Virus record (IMG/VR): IMGVR_UViG_3300021957_000423 | Location: 1-20,071 of that record | Source: a virus | DNA length: 20,071 nucleotides | Strand: one strand, 5' to 3' | Made by a program: the position numbers and the translations under genes | The notes under the pieces: model-generated | The model's database searches: none | What the model was told of the DNA's origin: nothing | Seen by the model: only the letters and a program-made list of their open reading frames with translations | Shown: positions 7,657 through 15,560 of the stretch, piece after piece | Position numbering within the stretch: position 1 is the stretch's first letter | Layout of the letters: every line of letters starts with the position of its first letter

Positions 7657-8343
7657 TTAATCCCTAAATGTTTTATATACCTTTAAAATTGGTGAGACTA
7701 TTTCATGTCTGTGATTCATTAGAAGAGTATGTGTTTTAAACCCTTCTACTTGCTCTTCTATACGAGCTAAAAAAGAAAATCCAGTTTCTCTTTTGTCTTT
7801 TAGGTCAATTTGAGCTAAATCTCCACATATTACCATTTTAGATCTTTTGCCTAATCTTCCTATCACTGTTTCCATTTGAGTATGAGTAACGTTTTGTGCT
7901 TCATCTACTATTACAAATGAATTTAAAAAGGTTCTACCTCTCATAAAAGCAAAAGGTACTATTTCAATATTACCGTTTTCTAATTCTTTATCTACCTTCT
8001 CTTTCTTATACAGCATATATAAGTTATGATAGATAGGTGCTAACCAAGGATCCATCTTTTCTCTAATATCTCCTGGTAGAAAACCTATATCTTCTTTAGC
8101 AACAGTAGGGCGTGTAATGATTATCTTATCTATTTTCTTTTGAAATAGTAAATCTAATCCAACTTGAGTAGCTATTAAGGTTTTCCCGCTACCGGCCATA
8201 CCTTTTAGTACTGTTATTGGTGCTTCTAAAATTAATGCTTTTGCTAACTTTTGTTCGTCGTTTAGTTGAACGTTAAACTTAATAGGACCTTTTGGTCTTC
8301 TTTTAGAGACGAAGACCTCGTCTGTATGGTGCTTTTGTGCCAT
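7657..8343 (-). CDS. phoH: PhoH-family P-loop ATPase
   Basis: The 228-residue protein has a complete PhoH core: Walker A GMAGSGKT (48-55), an ITRPTV segment (76-81), GFLPGDIREKMDPWLAPIY (87-105), Walker B VIVDEAQN (144-151), GDLAQIDL and a late RHEIV segment. PhoH proteins are ATP-binding; in bacteria phoH belongs to the phosphate-starvation regulon. Its role in phages, where it is widespread in marine genomes, is unsettled. It is unusual here in lying between the major capsid gene and the neck genes, with a strong terminator 60 bases upstream and its own leader element. It may therefore be expressed separately from the capsid operon. The start is the first ATG in frame; no Shine-Dalgarno is visible. 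Identification is secure, function in this phage is not. Confidence 0.96.
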   Translation of the reverse strand: MAQKHHTDEVFVSKRRPKGPIKFNVQLNDEQKLAKALILEAPITVLKGMAGSGKTLIATQVGLDLLFQKKIDKIIITRPTVAKEDIGFLPGDIREKMDPWLAPIYHNLYMLYKKEKVDKELENGNIEIVPFAFMRGRTFLNSFVIVDEAQNVTHTQMETVIGRLGKRSKMVICGDLAQIDLKDKRETGFSFLARIEEQVEGFKTHTLLMNHRHEIVSPILKVYKTFRD

Positions 8344-8368
8344 ATATCAATAACATTATTATTATATT

Positions 8369-8376
8369 AATAAATA
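8369..8376 (-). promoter_or_regulatory. TATTTATT element upstream of phoH
   Basis: The minus strand reads ACTATTTATTAATATAATAATAATG here, 25 bases before the phoH ATG at 8343 and downstream of the capsid terminator. A promoter at this point would explain how phoH is expressed after the terminator. Confidence 0.42.
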
Positions 8377-8389
8377 GTTATTCGATAGT

Positions 8390-8422
8390 AAATAAAAAAA
8401 GAAAGGGGCTAAAAAAGCCCCT
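8390..8422 (-). terminator. Strong rho-independent terminator after the major capsid gene
   Basis: A perfect 7-bp stem (AGGGGCT/AGCCCCT, 8404-8410 with 8416-8422) has a 5-base loop. On the minus strand it is followed by TTCTTTTTTTATT. It lies about 30 bases past the capsid stop at 8453. This is the clearest terminator in the window and would close the capsid transcription unit. Confidence 0.9.
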
Positions 8423-8452
8423 CTCAAATATAATCCAATAAAATATAGTACT

Positions 8453-10018
8453 CTAGATCGTCGCTAAGTCAGAAATAAAGATTTTACCATAAAATTCTGG
8501 TCTAATCATTTTCTTCGCGTAACGAGTCATGATACCTTTTCTTGGAGTGAAGGTAGCAGGATCGTATACTAGAGGAGTCATGATTAATGGTACATATGGA
8601 GCATATACAGCACCACTTTCTAAGAACTGTCCACCTCTAAATCCACATAGGATAGTGTTTTCAGTCATATAAGGGTTTTTGTATACTTTATATCTACCGT
8701 TAAGTTGTCCAACTTTTTGAACACCCATTGCAAATTCAGCCTGATCTCCGTCAGTTTGTGCAGCATATCCTGGAATTGATTCTAAGATAGTAGCTACAGA
8801 AGGAGAACATACTAGGAAGTTTGCTCCACCTCTTAAAGTTTTCTGGTGAATTTTGTTAGATACTTTTTGGATTTTAGTTCCTAAAGTTTGGAACCATTGT
8901 CCTTGAGTATTGTAAAAATCTGAAGTTGAAACATCCCATGCATTTCCGTTCCAGATCTTATTATTTTCAGCTGACCACTTTTCAGTAGTTCTAGCACCAC
9001 CGATTAACATATCAAGAATTTCAAGATCGATTTCCATTGAAATGTACTCACTCAATAAAGAAGTAAGTTCAGCTTCAGCGTCAATACTATGGTAAGCATT
9101 AAGATCTTGTGCAAATTCTGGAGTCCATTGTGCTTTTAACTTTCTAGTCTTAGCAACAACTGATTCAGATTTCAACTCTACGTTGATTTCTGGAATGCTA
9201 ATTGATCCAGCAGGAGCATCTTCAAAGTCTCCTCTTGTGTTGTCAGCAGGTTGTACGTGATACTTCATAGTACCTGTAATTGCTACTGCAGCAGTTTCTG
9301 TTTTCTTCACTACGAAGTTAACGTTACCTCCACCTAAGAATGTTAATTCAGGGTTAGAAGTAATATCTGTTGAACCAGATACTAATCTAAATGCTCTTAC
9401 ACCTTCTGCGTCAGCTCCAGATGGTAAACCAACTGCTACTGTAAAGTAGTCAGCAGGATCTACATCATTGTCAAATGCAATAGAAGAAGATACAGCAGAT
9501 CCAGTAGCAGCAGCTGATACAGCAACGCTTTCTGGATTGATTGAATATCCGAATTGACCAGCTCCGTAAAGTCCACCGTTTGGATCTACATCCACTCCGA
9601 TTTTGTCTACACCTGATGCATTTCCGTACATGCTTGAGTCAGCAGCTCTTCCGTTTACTCCTGATCCATATTTAAAGTCTAAGTAAAATACTAGACCTGA
9701 AGGTAAGTTCATTGGTTGAACTGAGACGAAATCTTTAGATGAGATTTGAGCGAATACCTTTCTTACTAAAGGTAAAGCAACTCCTGCCCATTGTTCAGAT
9801 CCACCACCGGCTGCACCGATTGCACTTCCTCCTGTAGATGATTGCTCAGCTACGATTTGTTTTGCTTGATTTTCTAACATGATAGCCATGTTGTTAGATG
9901 TTTTAGCATCTAATCCTTCAAGCAATCCTGATGCTCCCCACTTGTCTGCAAGTTTCGCAGCATCATTTTGCAAGGCTTTGTAGCCATTTGCGCTTTCTAA
10001 TAGAGAATTAATTTCCAT
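8453..10018 (-). CDS. gp23: Major capsid protein (gp23-like)
   Basis: This 521-residue protein, the same length as T4 gp23, forms the hexamers of the head shell. T4-type hallmarks include VQPMNLPSG (100-108), a long helix region KLKAQWTPEFAQDLNAYHSI followed by DAEAELTSLLS (about 300-330), a C-terminal YAPYVPLIMTPLVYDPATF stretch, and GIMTRYAKKMI near the end. T4 gp23 is cut by gp21 after a Leu/Ile-x-Glu site near residue 65. Here candidate sites are LLE34-G and IMLE49-N, with IVAE58 close by; which is used is unknown. The leader is A-rich with a run of nine A and no Shine-Dalgarno. Scaffold precedes it by 34 bases and a strong terminator follows, as expected for a highly expressed gene. Confidence 0.97.
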   Translation of the reverse strand: MEINSLLESANGYKALQNDAAKLADKWGASGLLEGLDAKTSNNMAIMLENQAKQIVAEQSSTGGSAIGAAGGGSEQWAGVALPLVRKVFAQISSKDFVSVQPMNLPSGLVFYLDFKYGSGVNGRAADSSMYGNASGVDKIGVDVDPNGGLYGAGQFGYSINPESVAVSAAATGSAVSSSIAFDNDVDPADYFTVAVGLPSGADAEGVRAFRLVSGSTDITSNPELTFLGGGNVNFVVKKTETAAVAITGTMKYHVQPADNTRGDFEDAPAGSISIPEINVELKSESVVAKTRKLKAQWTPEFAQDLNAYHSIDAEAELTSLLSEYISMEIDLEILDMLIGGARTTEKWSAENNKIWNGNAWDVSTSDFYNTQGQWFQTLGTKIQKVSNKIHQKTLRGGANFLVCSPSVATILESIPGYAAQTDGDQAEFAMGVQKVGQLNGRYKVYKNPYMTENTILCGFRGGQFLESGAVYAPYVPLIMTPLVYDPATFTPRKGIMTRYAKKMIRPEFYGKIFISDLATI

Positions 10019-10030
10019 GATTAAAGTTTG

Positions 10031-10038
10031 TTTAATAG
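10031..10038 (-). promoter_or_regulatory. Degenerate leader element upstream of the major capsid gene
   Basis: The minus strand reads AAACTATTAAACAAAC here, 12 bases before the ATG at 10018. It matches only the CTATT half of the recurring CTATTTATA element. It is listed because it sits in the equivalent position; it could be coincidence in AT-rich DNA. Confidence 0.2.
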
Positions 10039-10052
10039 TTTTTTTTTGGTTT

Positions 10053-11081
10053 TTAAATAATACCAGCTAGTTTTTGCATTCTTTTTACTGCATCACTTAC
10101 TTCTGAAATTACTTCTGGTTTAGCAGCAGTAGTTCCTGTAGCTTTAGATGCCATTCCTAATTTGCTCTCGTTAACTTTTACAACTTTTTTAGTTATAAAG
10201 TTATCAGAAACAGTTTCGAATACTAATTTTACTTCTTTAACTGTTTCAGCTTTGTCAAATGCAGCAATGATGTTAACTTTTTGTGATTCGTTTAAGTTGT
10301 TAGACTTAAATACCTTATTAACATATAATAATTTTGCATTAAGAAGATTAACTTCAGATAATTGATTCTGTAGAGTTTCGATAGTATTTAAAGCTTCGTT
10401 TAATTCAGAATTATCTTCTTTAACTTCTTCTTTTTTAACTTCTTTCTCTTCTTCTTCTTTTACGTCTTCTGTTACTTCTTCTTCTACTTCCTCGTTAGTA
10501 GCTGATTCTAACTCGGCTAATAGTTCGTCTAGGTCAATTTCTTCATCTTCTGCTCCAACTTCCATATCACCTTCAGGTTCTACTTCTGCTCCAGCATCCA
10601 TGTCGTCCATGCCTAATTCTTCTTCACCACCATCGCCCATTTCTTGTGCGATAATGTCACGAATAAGATCTTTAAGGTCGTCCACTTCCATGTCCTTTAC
10701 CTCTACTTCTTCTTCGTCTTCTGTTTCTTCTTCACCAGCGTCTTCAGCTTCGTCTTCAGATTCTTCTGAATCATCCTCTGCTTCTTCCATTGCTTCTTCG
10801 TCCTCCATAGATCCTTCCTCTACTTCTTCTTCCATTTTATCTTCGTCAGAGTGTTCTCCTTCTTCTACTGTTTCTTCAACAGCTTCTTCTACATCTTCAG
10901 TTTCGTTTACTACTTCTTCTTCAACAGATGAATCATCCATTTCTTGAAGTTTAGCAGCTAACATATCCTTAAGGTGTGGAGTTAACGACTCTTCTAAAGC
11001 TTCCTTGGCGTTAGCGATAGCGGCTTCTCTAATAGATTTTGCTTCAGCAATAGCTTGCTTGAATAAATCTTTGTTTGCCAT
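10053..11081 (-). CDS. gp22: Prohead core scaffolding protein (gp22-like)
   Basis: This 342-residue protein is very acidic: roughly residues 50-225 are dominated by Glu and Asp, with almost no aromatics. The N-terminus (1-50) is an amphipathic helix, and 225-300 forms a coiled-coil-like segment (LNEALNTIETLQNQLSEVN) followed by a folded C-terminal piece ending RMQKLAGII. The helical, acidic organisation, the C-terminal KLAG-type end and the position between protease and major capsid protein match T4 gp22, the main internal scaffold that is degraded by gp21 during maturation. It is longer than T4 gp22 (about 269 residues), mostly through the acidic tract. Several Leu-x-Glu sequences could be protease sites. 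The identification rests on position and composition more than on sequence identity. Confidence 0.85.
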   Translation of the reverse strand: MANKDLFKQAIAEAKSIREAAIANAKEALEESLTPHLKDMLAAKLQEMDDSSVEEEVVNETEDVEEAVEETVEEGEHSDEDKMEEEVEEGSMEDEEAMEEAEDDSEESEDEAEDAGEEETEDEEEVEVKDMEVDDLKDLIRDIIAQEMGDGGEEELGMDDMDAGAEVEPEGDMEVGAEDEEIDLDELLAELESATNEEVEEEVTEDVKEEEEKEVKKEEVKEDNSELNEALNTIETLQNQLSEVNLLNAKLLYVNKVFKSNNLNESQKVNIIAAFDKAETVKEVKLVFETVSDNFITKKVVKVNESKLGMASKATGTTAAKPEVISEVSDAVKRMQKLAGII

Positions 11082-11103
11082 TTTAATAATTTTGTTTGAT
11101 TTC

Positions 11104-11122
11104 TACGATTATTGTAATCGTA
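11104..11122 (-). promoter_or_regulatory. Perfect 8-bp inverted repeat in the scaffold gene leader
   Basis: TACGATTA-TTG-TAATCGTA forms an 8-bp stem (11104-11111 with 11115-11122) and a 3-base loop, centred 31 bases upstream of the gp22 start. No T-tract follows on the minus strand, so it is unlikely to be a terminator. It could be an operator or an mRNA structure near the translation start. Confidence 0.4.
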
Positions 11123-11145
11123 ATAGGAAAGTTTATACAAATTAA

Positions 11146-11166
11146 ATACAGTATAGATCACTGTAT
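11146..11166 (-). promoter_or_regulatory. Second inverted repeat in the scaffold gene leader
   Basis: ATACAGT (11146-11152) pairs with ACTGTAT (11160-11166) around a 7-base loop. It lies between the TATTTATA element and the 8-bp inverted repeat. The leader of gp22 (136 bases) is the longest gap in the window, so two stems in it may matter, although short AT-rich palindromes also arise by chance. Confidence 0.33.
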
Positions 11167-11173
11167 ATTCTTA

Positions 11174-11181
11174 TATAAATA
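11174..11181 (-). promoter_or_regulatory. TATTTATA element upstream of the scaffold gene
   Basis: The minus strand reads TATATATTTATATAAG here, 92 bases before the gp22 ATG. It lies just downstream of the weak hairpin after the 173-residue gene, so a transcript starting here would carry both inverted repeats in its leader. Confidence 0.38.
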
Positions 11182-11193
11182 TATACATTTTCT

Positions 11194-11215
11194 AAAAAAC
11201 TAAATAAAACTTAGT
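11194..11215 (-). terminator. Weak hairpin with T-tract after the 173-aa gene
   Basis: ACTAA (11199-11203) pairs with TTAGT (11211-11215) over a 7-base loop, with TTTTT next on the minus strand. It directly follows the TAA of the 173-residue gene. The stem has only one G-C pair, so it is at most a weak terminator. Confidence 0.25.
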
Positions 11216-11217
11216 AA

Positions 11218-11739
11218 TTATGCAGATGCTGCAACTGCGCCTGCAATTTCTGCTCCTACTACAGCAATGTCTCTACCTTTTAAAGCGGCTTTGACTGCTG
11301 AGATTGTAGCTGTTGCTACGTTTGCTCCTCGTAGAGCATTTAGAGCACCTATTCCTGCTTTTACACCCAATCCTGCTAACATAGCAATAAATAATCCTTT
11401 AGCAACTAAGTCTCTCTTTTTTTGGTCTCTTATAAATGGTTTCATAAAGCCACTAATCGCTCTTACTATATTAACTTCATTATTATGAGCCCATTTATGT
11501 ATTGCGTCTGCTTTATTTGCTGCTTTTTCTAAACCAAGCTTTTTAAAACCTTTTGCAGCATATTTACCGAGTATATCTAGAACTGTATTAGAGGCTAGTG
11601 CCCATGATAACACTCCAACTGTTGTAATAACTTCATTGACGTCTCCTTCTTCTCCAAATTCTCCTTCTATTGCTTTGGCTAATTCAGCTCCTAATTGAGT
11701 TTCGTCACTTTCTAAAATAAGTTCAGATAATGTTATCAT
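11218..11739 (-). CDS. Hydrophobic protein between protease and scaffold, possible prohead component (173 aa)
   Basis: The 173-residue protein starts MITLSELILESDET, which contains LILE-S, a good match to the Leu-x-Glu cleavage rule of T4-type prohead proteases. The second half is Ala/Gly-rich and hydrophobic (LFIAMLAGLGVKAGIGALNALRG, about 115-140, and the last 35 residues), with a basic patch FIRDQKKRD before it. T4 places small prohead core proteins near gp21, so this may be a core or internal head protein analogous in position to them, though without recognisable similarity. An alternative is a membrane protein, since the apolar segments could span a bilayer. Its start overlaps the protease stop (TAATG), suggesting coupling to gp21. 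Function unconfirmed. Confidence 0.7.
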   Translation of the reverse strand: MITLSELILESDETQLGAELAKAIEGEFGEEGDVNEVITTVGVLSWALASNTVLDILGKYAAKGFKKLGLEKAANKADAIHKWAHNNEVNIVRAISGFMKPFIRDQKKRDLVAKGLFIAMLAGLGVKAGIGALNALRGANVATATISAVKAALKGRDIAVVGAEIAGAVAASA

Positions 11740-12317
11740 TATGCTCTTAATATATCGTTAATAATAGAATCTAGATTATTGTATTTAGAAACAATCGTTT
11801 TTCCTTCTTGCAAAGATATAGGATTCATAAATGCTCCATGAGTAGACGGATTAGATACAAAGTCCCAACATACTAATTCAAAGTCTGGTTGTACCTCTAA
11901 AGTGCCCTCATTAGTTTGGTTAACTGATCCTGTACCTCTGGATGAAATACCTATTGTATGTCCTGCTTTTATTATTTCCTTTACTATATTTCCTGCTGGT
12001 GTGTTTAGTAGTTCTACACGTCCCATAAGGTCGTTTCCTTTCCACCATAACTCTTTTACTATATGAGAGGCGTTCTTTAAGGAGACAATGGGAGATTCAG
12101 GGTGATCCAGTTCTCCGAATGCATTGCCGTTCTTGACAAACTCGTCCATGTATTTTTTAGATTCTCTTTCTAATATAGCCTTACTATAGGTTCTACCATT
12201 TTGGTTTTTTGATACTGCTCTTTGCATAATACCTTCAACCTCATATACTCCCGGTTTCTCTTTTGATTCCCTTAGTATAGAGTTAAATGGTGTTACTTCT
12301 ATTAATAGTTGTGCCAT
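11739..12317 (-). CDS. gp21: Prohead core protein protease (gp21-like)
   Basis: This serine protease degrades the scaffold and trims head proteins during maturation. The expected catalytic residues are present: His72 in GELDHPES, Ser125 or Ser126 in GISSRGTG, and Asp152 in CWDFVSNPS. The N-terminal half has the family segment RTYSKAILERE (42-52). At 192 residues it is close to T4 gp21 (about 212). LRE17-S and LQE-G near the C-terminus resemble its own substrate motif and could be self-processing sites, as happens in T4. The gene starts one base after the 722-residue gene stops and overlaps the 173-residue gene, so it is embedded in the prohead operon. No Shine-Dalgarno precedes the ATG. Confidence 0.95.
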   Translation of the reverse strand: MAQLLIEVTPFNSILRESKEKPGVYEVEGIMQRAVSKNQNGRTYSKAILERESKKYMDEFVKNGNAFGELDHPESPIVSLKNASHIVKELWWKGNDLMGRVELLNTPAGNIVKEIIKAGHTIGISSRGTGSVNQTNEGTLEVQPDFELVCWDFVSNPSTHGAFMNPISLQEGKTIVSKYNNLDSIINDILRA

Positions 12318-12318
12318 G

Positions 12319-14487
12319 TTATTTGGTTTTACTTTCTCTTAATGTTCCATTTAAGGGTGCAGAAAATACAGTTTCCTTAGCTGGTTCTGCTTCTCCTAAA
12401 GGTGTTTCACCTGAGTTATGCCTGTCTATATCTCTTTGAGATATTACTTTAACTTTTGGTTGATCCAAACCTTTTGTAAACCCTACTTTAGTAACCGGTC
12501 TTAAGTCTTTATTGAAAGCTGATTCAATAGAAGGAGCTAAAAATCCTCCTACTTTTAATCCTTCTTCGTTTCTTATGTCTCCTAAAGTGTTATATACTCT
12601 TTGGATTTTAGTTCTAGTTTTATCGTAATAAGCTTCTATATCTGTAACTACATCCTGTAGTTGTATAATAGCTGCTTTCATACCTTCAAATCCACCATAC
12701 TGTTCAGCAAACTTTGCTAATTCATTTGTGGCAGCTTCGTTGATTACTTGCTCTTCTAATACTTTAGATATAATTGCTTTAATATTCTCTTTTACGATCT
12801 CATCTTTGCCCATTGATTTCTTAATAGCTGCGTCTTTTGCTGCCATATAATCATCTCCGTCTACATCTCCGTCTCCGTCATGATCTTTCCCTTTCTTTTC
12901 ATCTACCTTTGGTACTCCATCATCATGTCTATCCAATTCTGGACCATGCATAATATCAACTCCTAAATTATAATGCTCTCCTATAGCATATATTACTTCT
13001 TCTGCTTCTTCTGCTCCTGTAGTATCGTTATTTTCAGCTCTATCTTCTATAAGAGCTATAAATTCTTGTAAACTACCTACTCTTTCATTTACTACTACTT
13101 CAGCTTCTTCTAATTGTTTTCTACTTGGATCAGCTCCTTCATTAAAGCTAACTAAAGTTTTCTTTATAGCTTTTTTAAAGTTTCTTAAATGATCTAACGC
13201 TTCTGCTTTATCTTTTTCTTGTATTGCATCTATAGCATAAGATAAGTGACTTCCTTCTGAATGGTAATTTACGTCTTCAAATGAATCAAATAGTGCTTGT
13301 AATGTCTGTAACGGAGTATTAAGTCTTACTTTTAAACCATATTCTAACATTCCTTCATAATCAAACTCTTTTGAAAACATATCTCCAGGTTTGAAAGCTT
13401 TTACAACCTTATCTTCTTGTCCATATTTTTCTATATCTTTCATCTGTTGATCAGACATAGCTTCTTGCTTTACATCTCTAGCTGCTGCTTTATATTTAAC
13501 AGCATCACTTCCTCCAGTTTCTGGTTGTTTATTACCTTTTCTATCAACTCCCATTACTTCGGGTATATCAGTATTGATAGTTTCATACTCATCGTAGTTA
13601 CTCCATACGTCGTTAATATCATTAAAATCTATATCACCGCTAAAGATATCATCTTTATGAGTTTTAAGGAAATCAATTGCTTCTTGATTACCTACTTTAT
13701 AGCCTGAATCTGGATGACCTACAATGGTTAAAAAGTCTATAATTTTTCTCATAGCCATTTTTCTATCGTGGTTAGAAGCTCTTTCTCCTGGAACGCCTGG
13801 TTCAGTAGGAATAGGGTCTGCTTCTTTAATACCGTGAAGGTTTTTATACCAAGCTTTATATTCTGGGTCTCTATCTAAGTTAGCTAATAACTCTGGAGCT
13901 AATGAATCTAATCCGTGATCGTCTACTTGCTGTACAGCTTTTTCTGCATCGTCTGGATCTTCTACATATTTTAAAATAATATCACGTAAAGCATCGAAAC
14001 TCTCATCATCAAATGCTGTTGGTACTCCAGCTTCTTCTTTAAGTTCAGCTTTTTTCATACCATTAAAAGTATCTACCTCATTTCCTTTTTTTACTTCCAC
14101 TGGTTTGTCATGCTTATCTACTTTAGAAGATTCTCCGGAAAGTAAGTTTAAGTAGTGTAATGGGTCTTTTAATAGATTACTAACAGCCTTTTCTTTTGCT
14201 TTTACTTGGTCTTCTTCTGATACTTTATCTTGAGACATACGTCCCATAGCTTCAAGTTCAAAATCTGTTCCTCTTCTTATTGCTTCATCAGAAAGGTTGT
14301 GTGGCTTTTCTTCAGCTTTTTTAGCATCAGAAATCATACCTTTTGTTTTTAAGATTGATACAGTATCTTCAAATCCATTGAATTGAGATATTAAATTTGG
14401 CCATGCCATGCGAGCATCTCTAACGAATTGTGTCTTGTTGAACGTTTCGTTTAGTACTCCTCTATATTTTTCAGTTAACGTTTTCAT
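12319..14487 (-). CDS. Large prohead-region protein with EF-hand-like loop (722 aa)
   Basis: I do not recognise this 722-residue protein. It is charged, mainly helical and without signal peptide or membrane segments. Residues 535-546 form a textbook EF-hand or dockerin-type calcium loop: Asp at positions 1, 3, 5, 7 and 9, Gly at 6, Val at 8 and Asp at 12, followed by a helix YMAAKDAAIKKSM. Leu-x-Glu motifs (LNE14-T, LGE-A near 699) could be gp21 cleavage sites. It sits directly upstream of the protease with one base between them, and its ATG overlaps the 73-residue gene by 17 bases. From context I infer a prohead core or internal head protein, possibly ejected or processed. Large proteins with this loop at this locus occur, from memory, in uncultured marine myoviruses. 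Confidence 0.8.
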   Translation of the reverse strand: MKTLTEKYRGVLNETFNKTQFVRDARMAWPNLISQFNGFEDTVSILKTKGMISDAKKAEEKPHNLSDEAIRRGTDFELEAMGRMSQDKVSEEDQVKAKEKAVSNLLKDPLHYLNLLSGESSKVDKHDKPVEVKKGNEVDTFNGMKKAELKEEAGVPTAFDDESFDALRDIILKYVEDPDDAEKAVQQVDDHGLDSLAPELLANLDRDPEYKAWYKNLHGIKEADPIPTEPGVPGERASNHDRKMAMRKIIDFLTIVGHPDSGYKVGNQEAIDFLKTHKDDIFSGDIDFNDINDVWSNYDEYETINTDIPEVMGVDRKGNKQPETGGSDAVKYKAAARDVKQEAMSDQQMKDIEKYGQEDKVVKAFKPGDMFSKEFDYEGMLEYGLKVRLNTPLQTLQALFDSFEDVNYHSEGSHLSYAIDAIQEKDKAEALDHLRNFKKAIKKTLVSFNEGADPSRKQLEEAEVVVNERVGSLQEFIALIEDRAENNDTTGAEEAEEVIYAIGEHYNLGVDIMHGPELDRHDDGVPKVDEKKGKDHDGDGDVDGDDYMAAKDAAIKKSMGKDEIVKENIKAIISKVLEEQVINEAATNELAKFAEQYGGFEGMKAAIIQLQDVVTDIEAYYDKTRTKIQRVYNTLGDIRNEEGLKVGGFLAPSIESAFNKDLRPVTKVGFTKGLDQPKVKVISQRDIDRHNSGETPLGEAEPAKETVFSAPLNGTLRESKTK

Positions 14488-14692
14488 CTAGATAATCAAA
14501 CATTTTAGTGTTATGTGGTCTTTTTTTTGTTTTTACAGTCTTATAACCTAACTTCTCAGCCTGCTTTGTAGCTCTATTTTTCTTATTCCCTTTGCTAAAA
14601 GCAAACGGAGTTTGGTATCCTGCTACTCCAGAGGTGGAGCTAAGTTCTTCAATAACTTCCTTTATAGCCTTTACAATCACGCTACGTTTCAT
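14471..14692 (-). CDS. Small basic protein in prohead cluster (73 aa)
   Basis: This 73-residue protein has an N-terminal amphipathic helix (VIVKAIKEVIEELSS), then GVAGYQTPFAFSKGNKKNRA and a Lys-rich stretch (KLGYKTVKTKKRP). T4 has small prohead core genes (67, 68) between portal and protease, and this gene occupies the same place, though I see no direct sequence match. It is chained to both neighbours by ATGA (4-base) and 17-base overlaps, which favours a real, co-translated gene. It may be a head-assembly or DNA-binding internal protein. Function unknown. Confidence 0.7.
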   Translation of the reverse strand: MKRSVIVKAIKEVIEELSSTSGVAGYQTPFAFSKGNKKNRATKQAEKLGYKTVKTKKRPHNTKMFDYLDENVN

Positions 14693-15543
14693 AGTTTTCG
14701 CATTTCGCTTACTAGATCGTAATATTGCATTAAGTTAATAAGGTGGTTATCGCTAATTTTTTCAGTCTTTTTAATTTCTTTTATACCTTTAAGTACTTCT
14801 TGTAGTTTAATCTTAACTACATCGTCCTTAACTTTTTCTGATAGGTTTTTAATTTCAGTTTTAATCTTAACTACTTCTTCATTAACTAAATTTCTTAGTC
14901 GAGTAGTAGAATTAACTGAAGTTATAAATTCTTTTAGAATATTTTTTTGTTCTGGTAGAAGAGTCTTGTAGTTACTATTGAATTTTTCAAGTAGAATCTT
15001 ATACGTTAGTAACCTTAGGTCTTTATCGTACTTAGAATACTCTTCTATTAAGGTATCTTTAACTGCTTCTTTGTTTACTTCTGATGAAGTTAAATGCTCC
15101 AATACTGTTAATTTATTATTAACTAAAAACTCAGGGTTTACTAAAGTATTATTGTTTTGAGCTTCTAATAAACAATATAATGCTGCTAAAGGTTTATAAT
15201 CTCTTACTTGTATAGCAAAAAAGTCTTCTATGTTGTATTTATCTTTCAATTCAGAAATTAATCTGTACTTAGACTCTTTTAAAGTCTTTTGATTTAATTT
15301 CCTAGAAATTTCTGTTATGGAAGAGACTACAGTTTCAGCTTTAGCTTCACTTAAGTTATTATTTTTTAAAATATACTCGTATAATTTTAATTCTTTTCCT
15401 AGTACAGTATTTCCGCCGAAGTACTTCTTTAATATACCAACTGCTGCTGATTCATTCTTTGACAGAGTATCAGCTGCTATTTGTTTAACTAACAGTTCGT
15501 AGATTAAACCAGTATTTTTAAACTTTGAATGTTTTATCTTCAT
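14689..15543 (-). CDS. Helical protein between portal and prohead protease (284 aa)
   Basis: This 284-residue, Lys/Glu/Leu/Asn-rich protein appears almost wholly alpha-helical. It begins MKIKHSKFKNTGLIYELLVKQ, a start I recall in proteins of uncultured T4-like marine phages, and ends in helices around VVKIKLQEVLKGIKEIKK. No catalytic motif, membrane segment or signal peptide is seen. Adjacent to the portal gene and first in a run leading to the protease, it is probably involved in prohead initiation or core assembly; this is inferred from location only. It has a 29-base leader with a TATTTATA element and no Shine-Dalgarno. Its TGA overlaps the next ATG (ATGA). Confidence 0.75.
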   Translation of the reverse strand: MKIKHSKFKNTGLIYELLVKQIAADTLSKNESAAVGILKKYFGGNTVLGKELKLYEYILKNNNLSEAKAETVVSSITEISRKLNQKTLKESKYRLISELKDKYNIEDFFAIQVRDYKPLAALYCLLEAQNNNTLVNPEFLVNNKLTVLEHLTSSEVNKEAVKDTLIEEYSKYDKDLRLLTYKILLEKFNSNYKTLLPEQKNILKEFITSVNSTTRLRNLVNEEVVKIKTEIKNLSEKVKDDVVKIKLQEVLKGIKEIKKTEKISDNHLINLMQYYDLVSEMRKL

Positions 15544-15560
15544 AATATACGGTTACTATA

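Noticed and set aside
10600-10947. Long plus-strand frame encoding a Ser-rich protein opposite the scaffold gene
   Set aside because: It is the antisense of the Glu/Asp-rich tract (GAA/GAT codons read backwards give TTC/ATC/TCT). It has low complexity, no leader, and opposes the whole coding direction.
13417-13707. Plus-strand 96-codon frame with hydrophobic, membrane-like composition
   Set aside because: It lies wholly antisense inside the 722-residue gene. Its Phe/Ile/Ser-rich content is what Lys/Glu/Asp codons give on the opposite strand.
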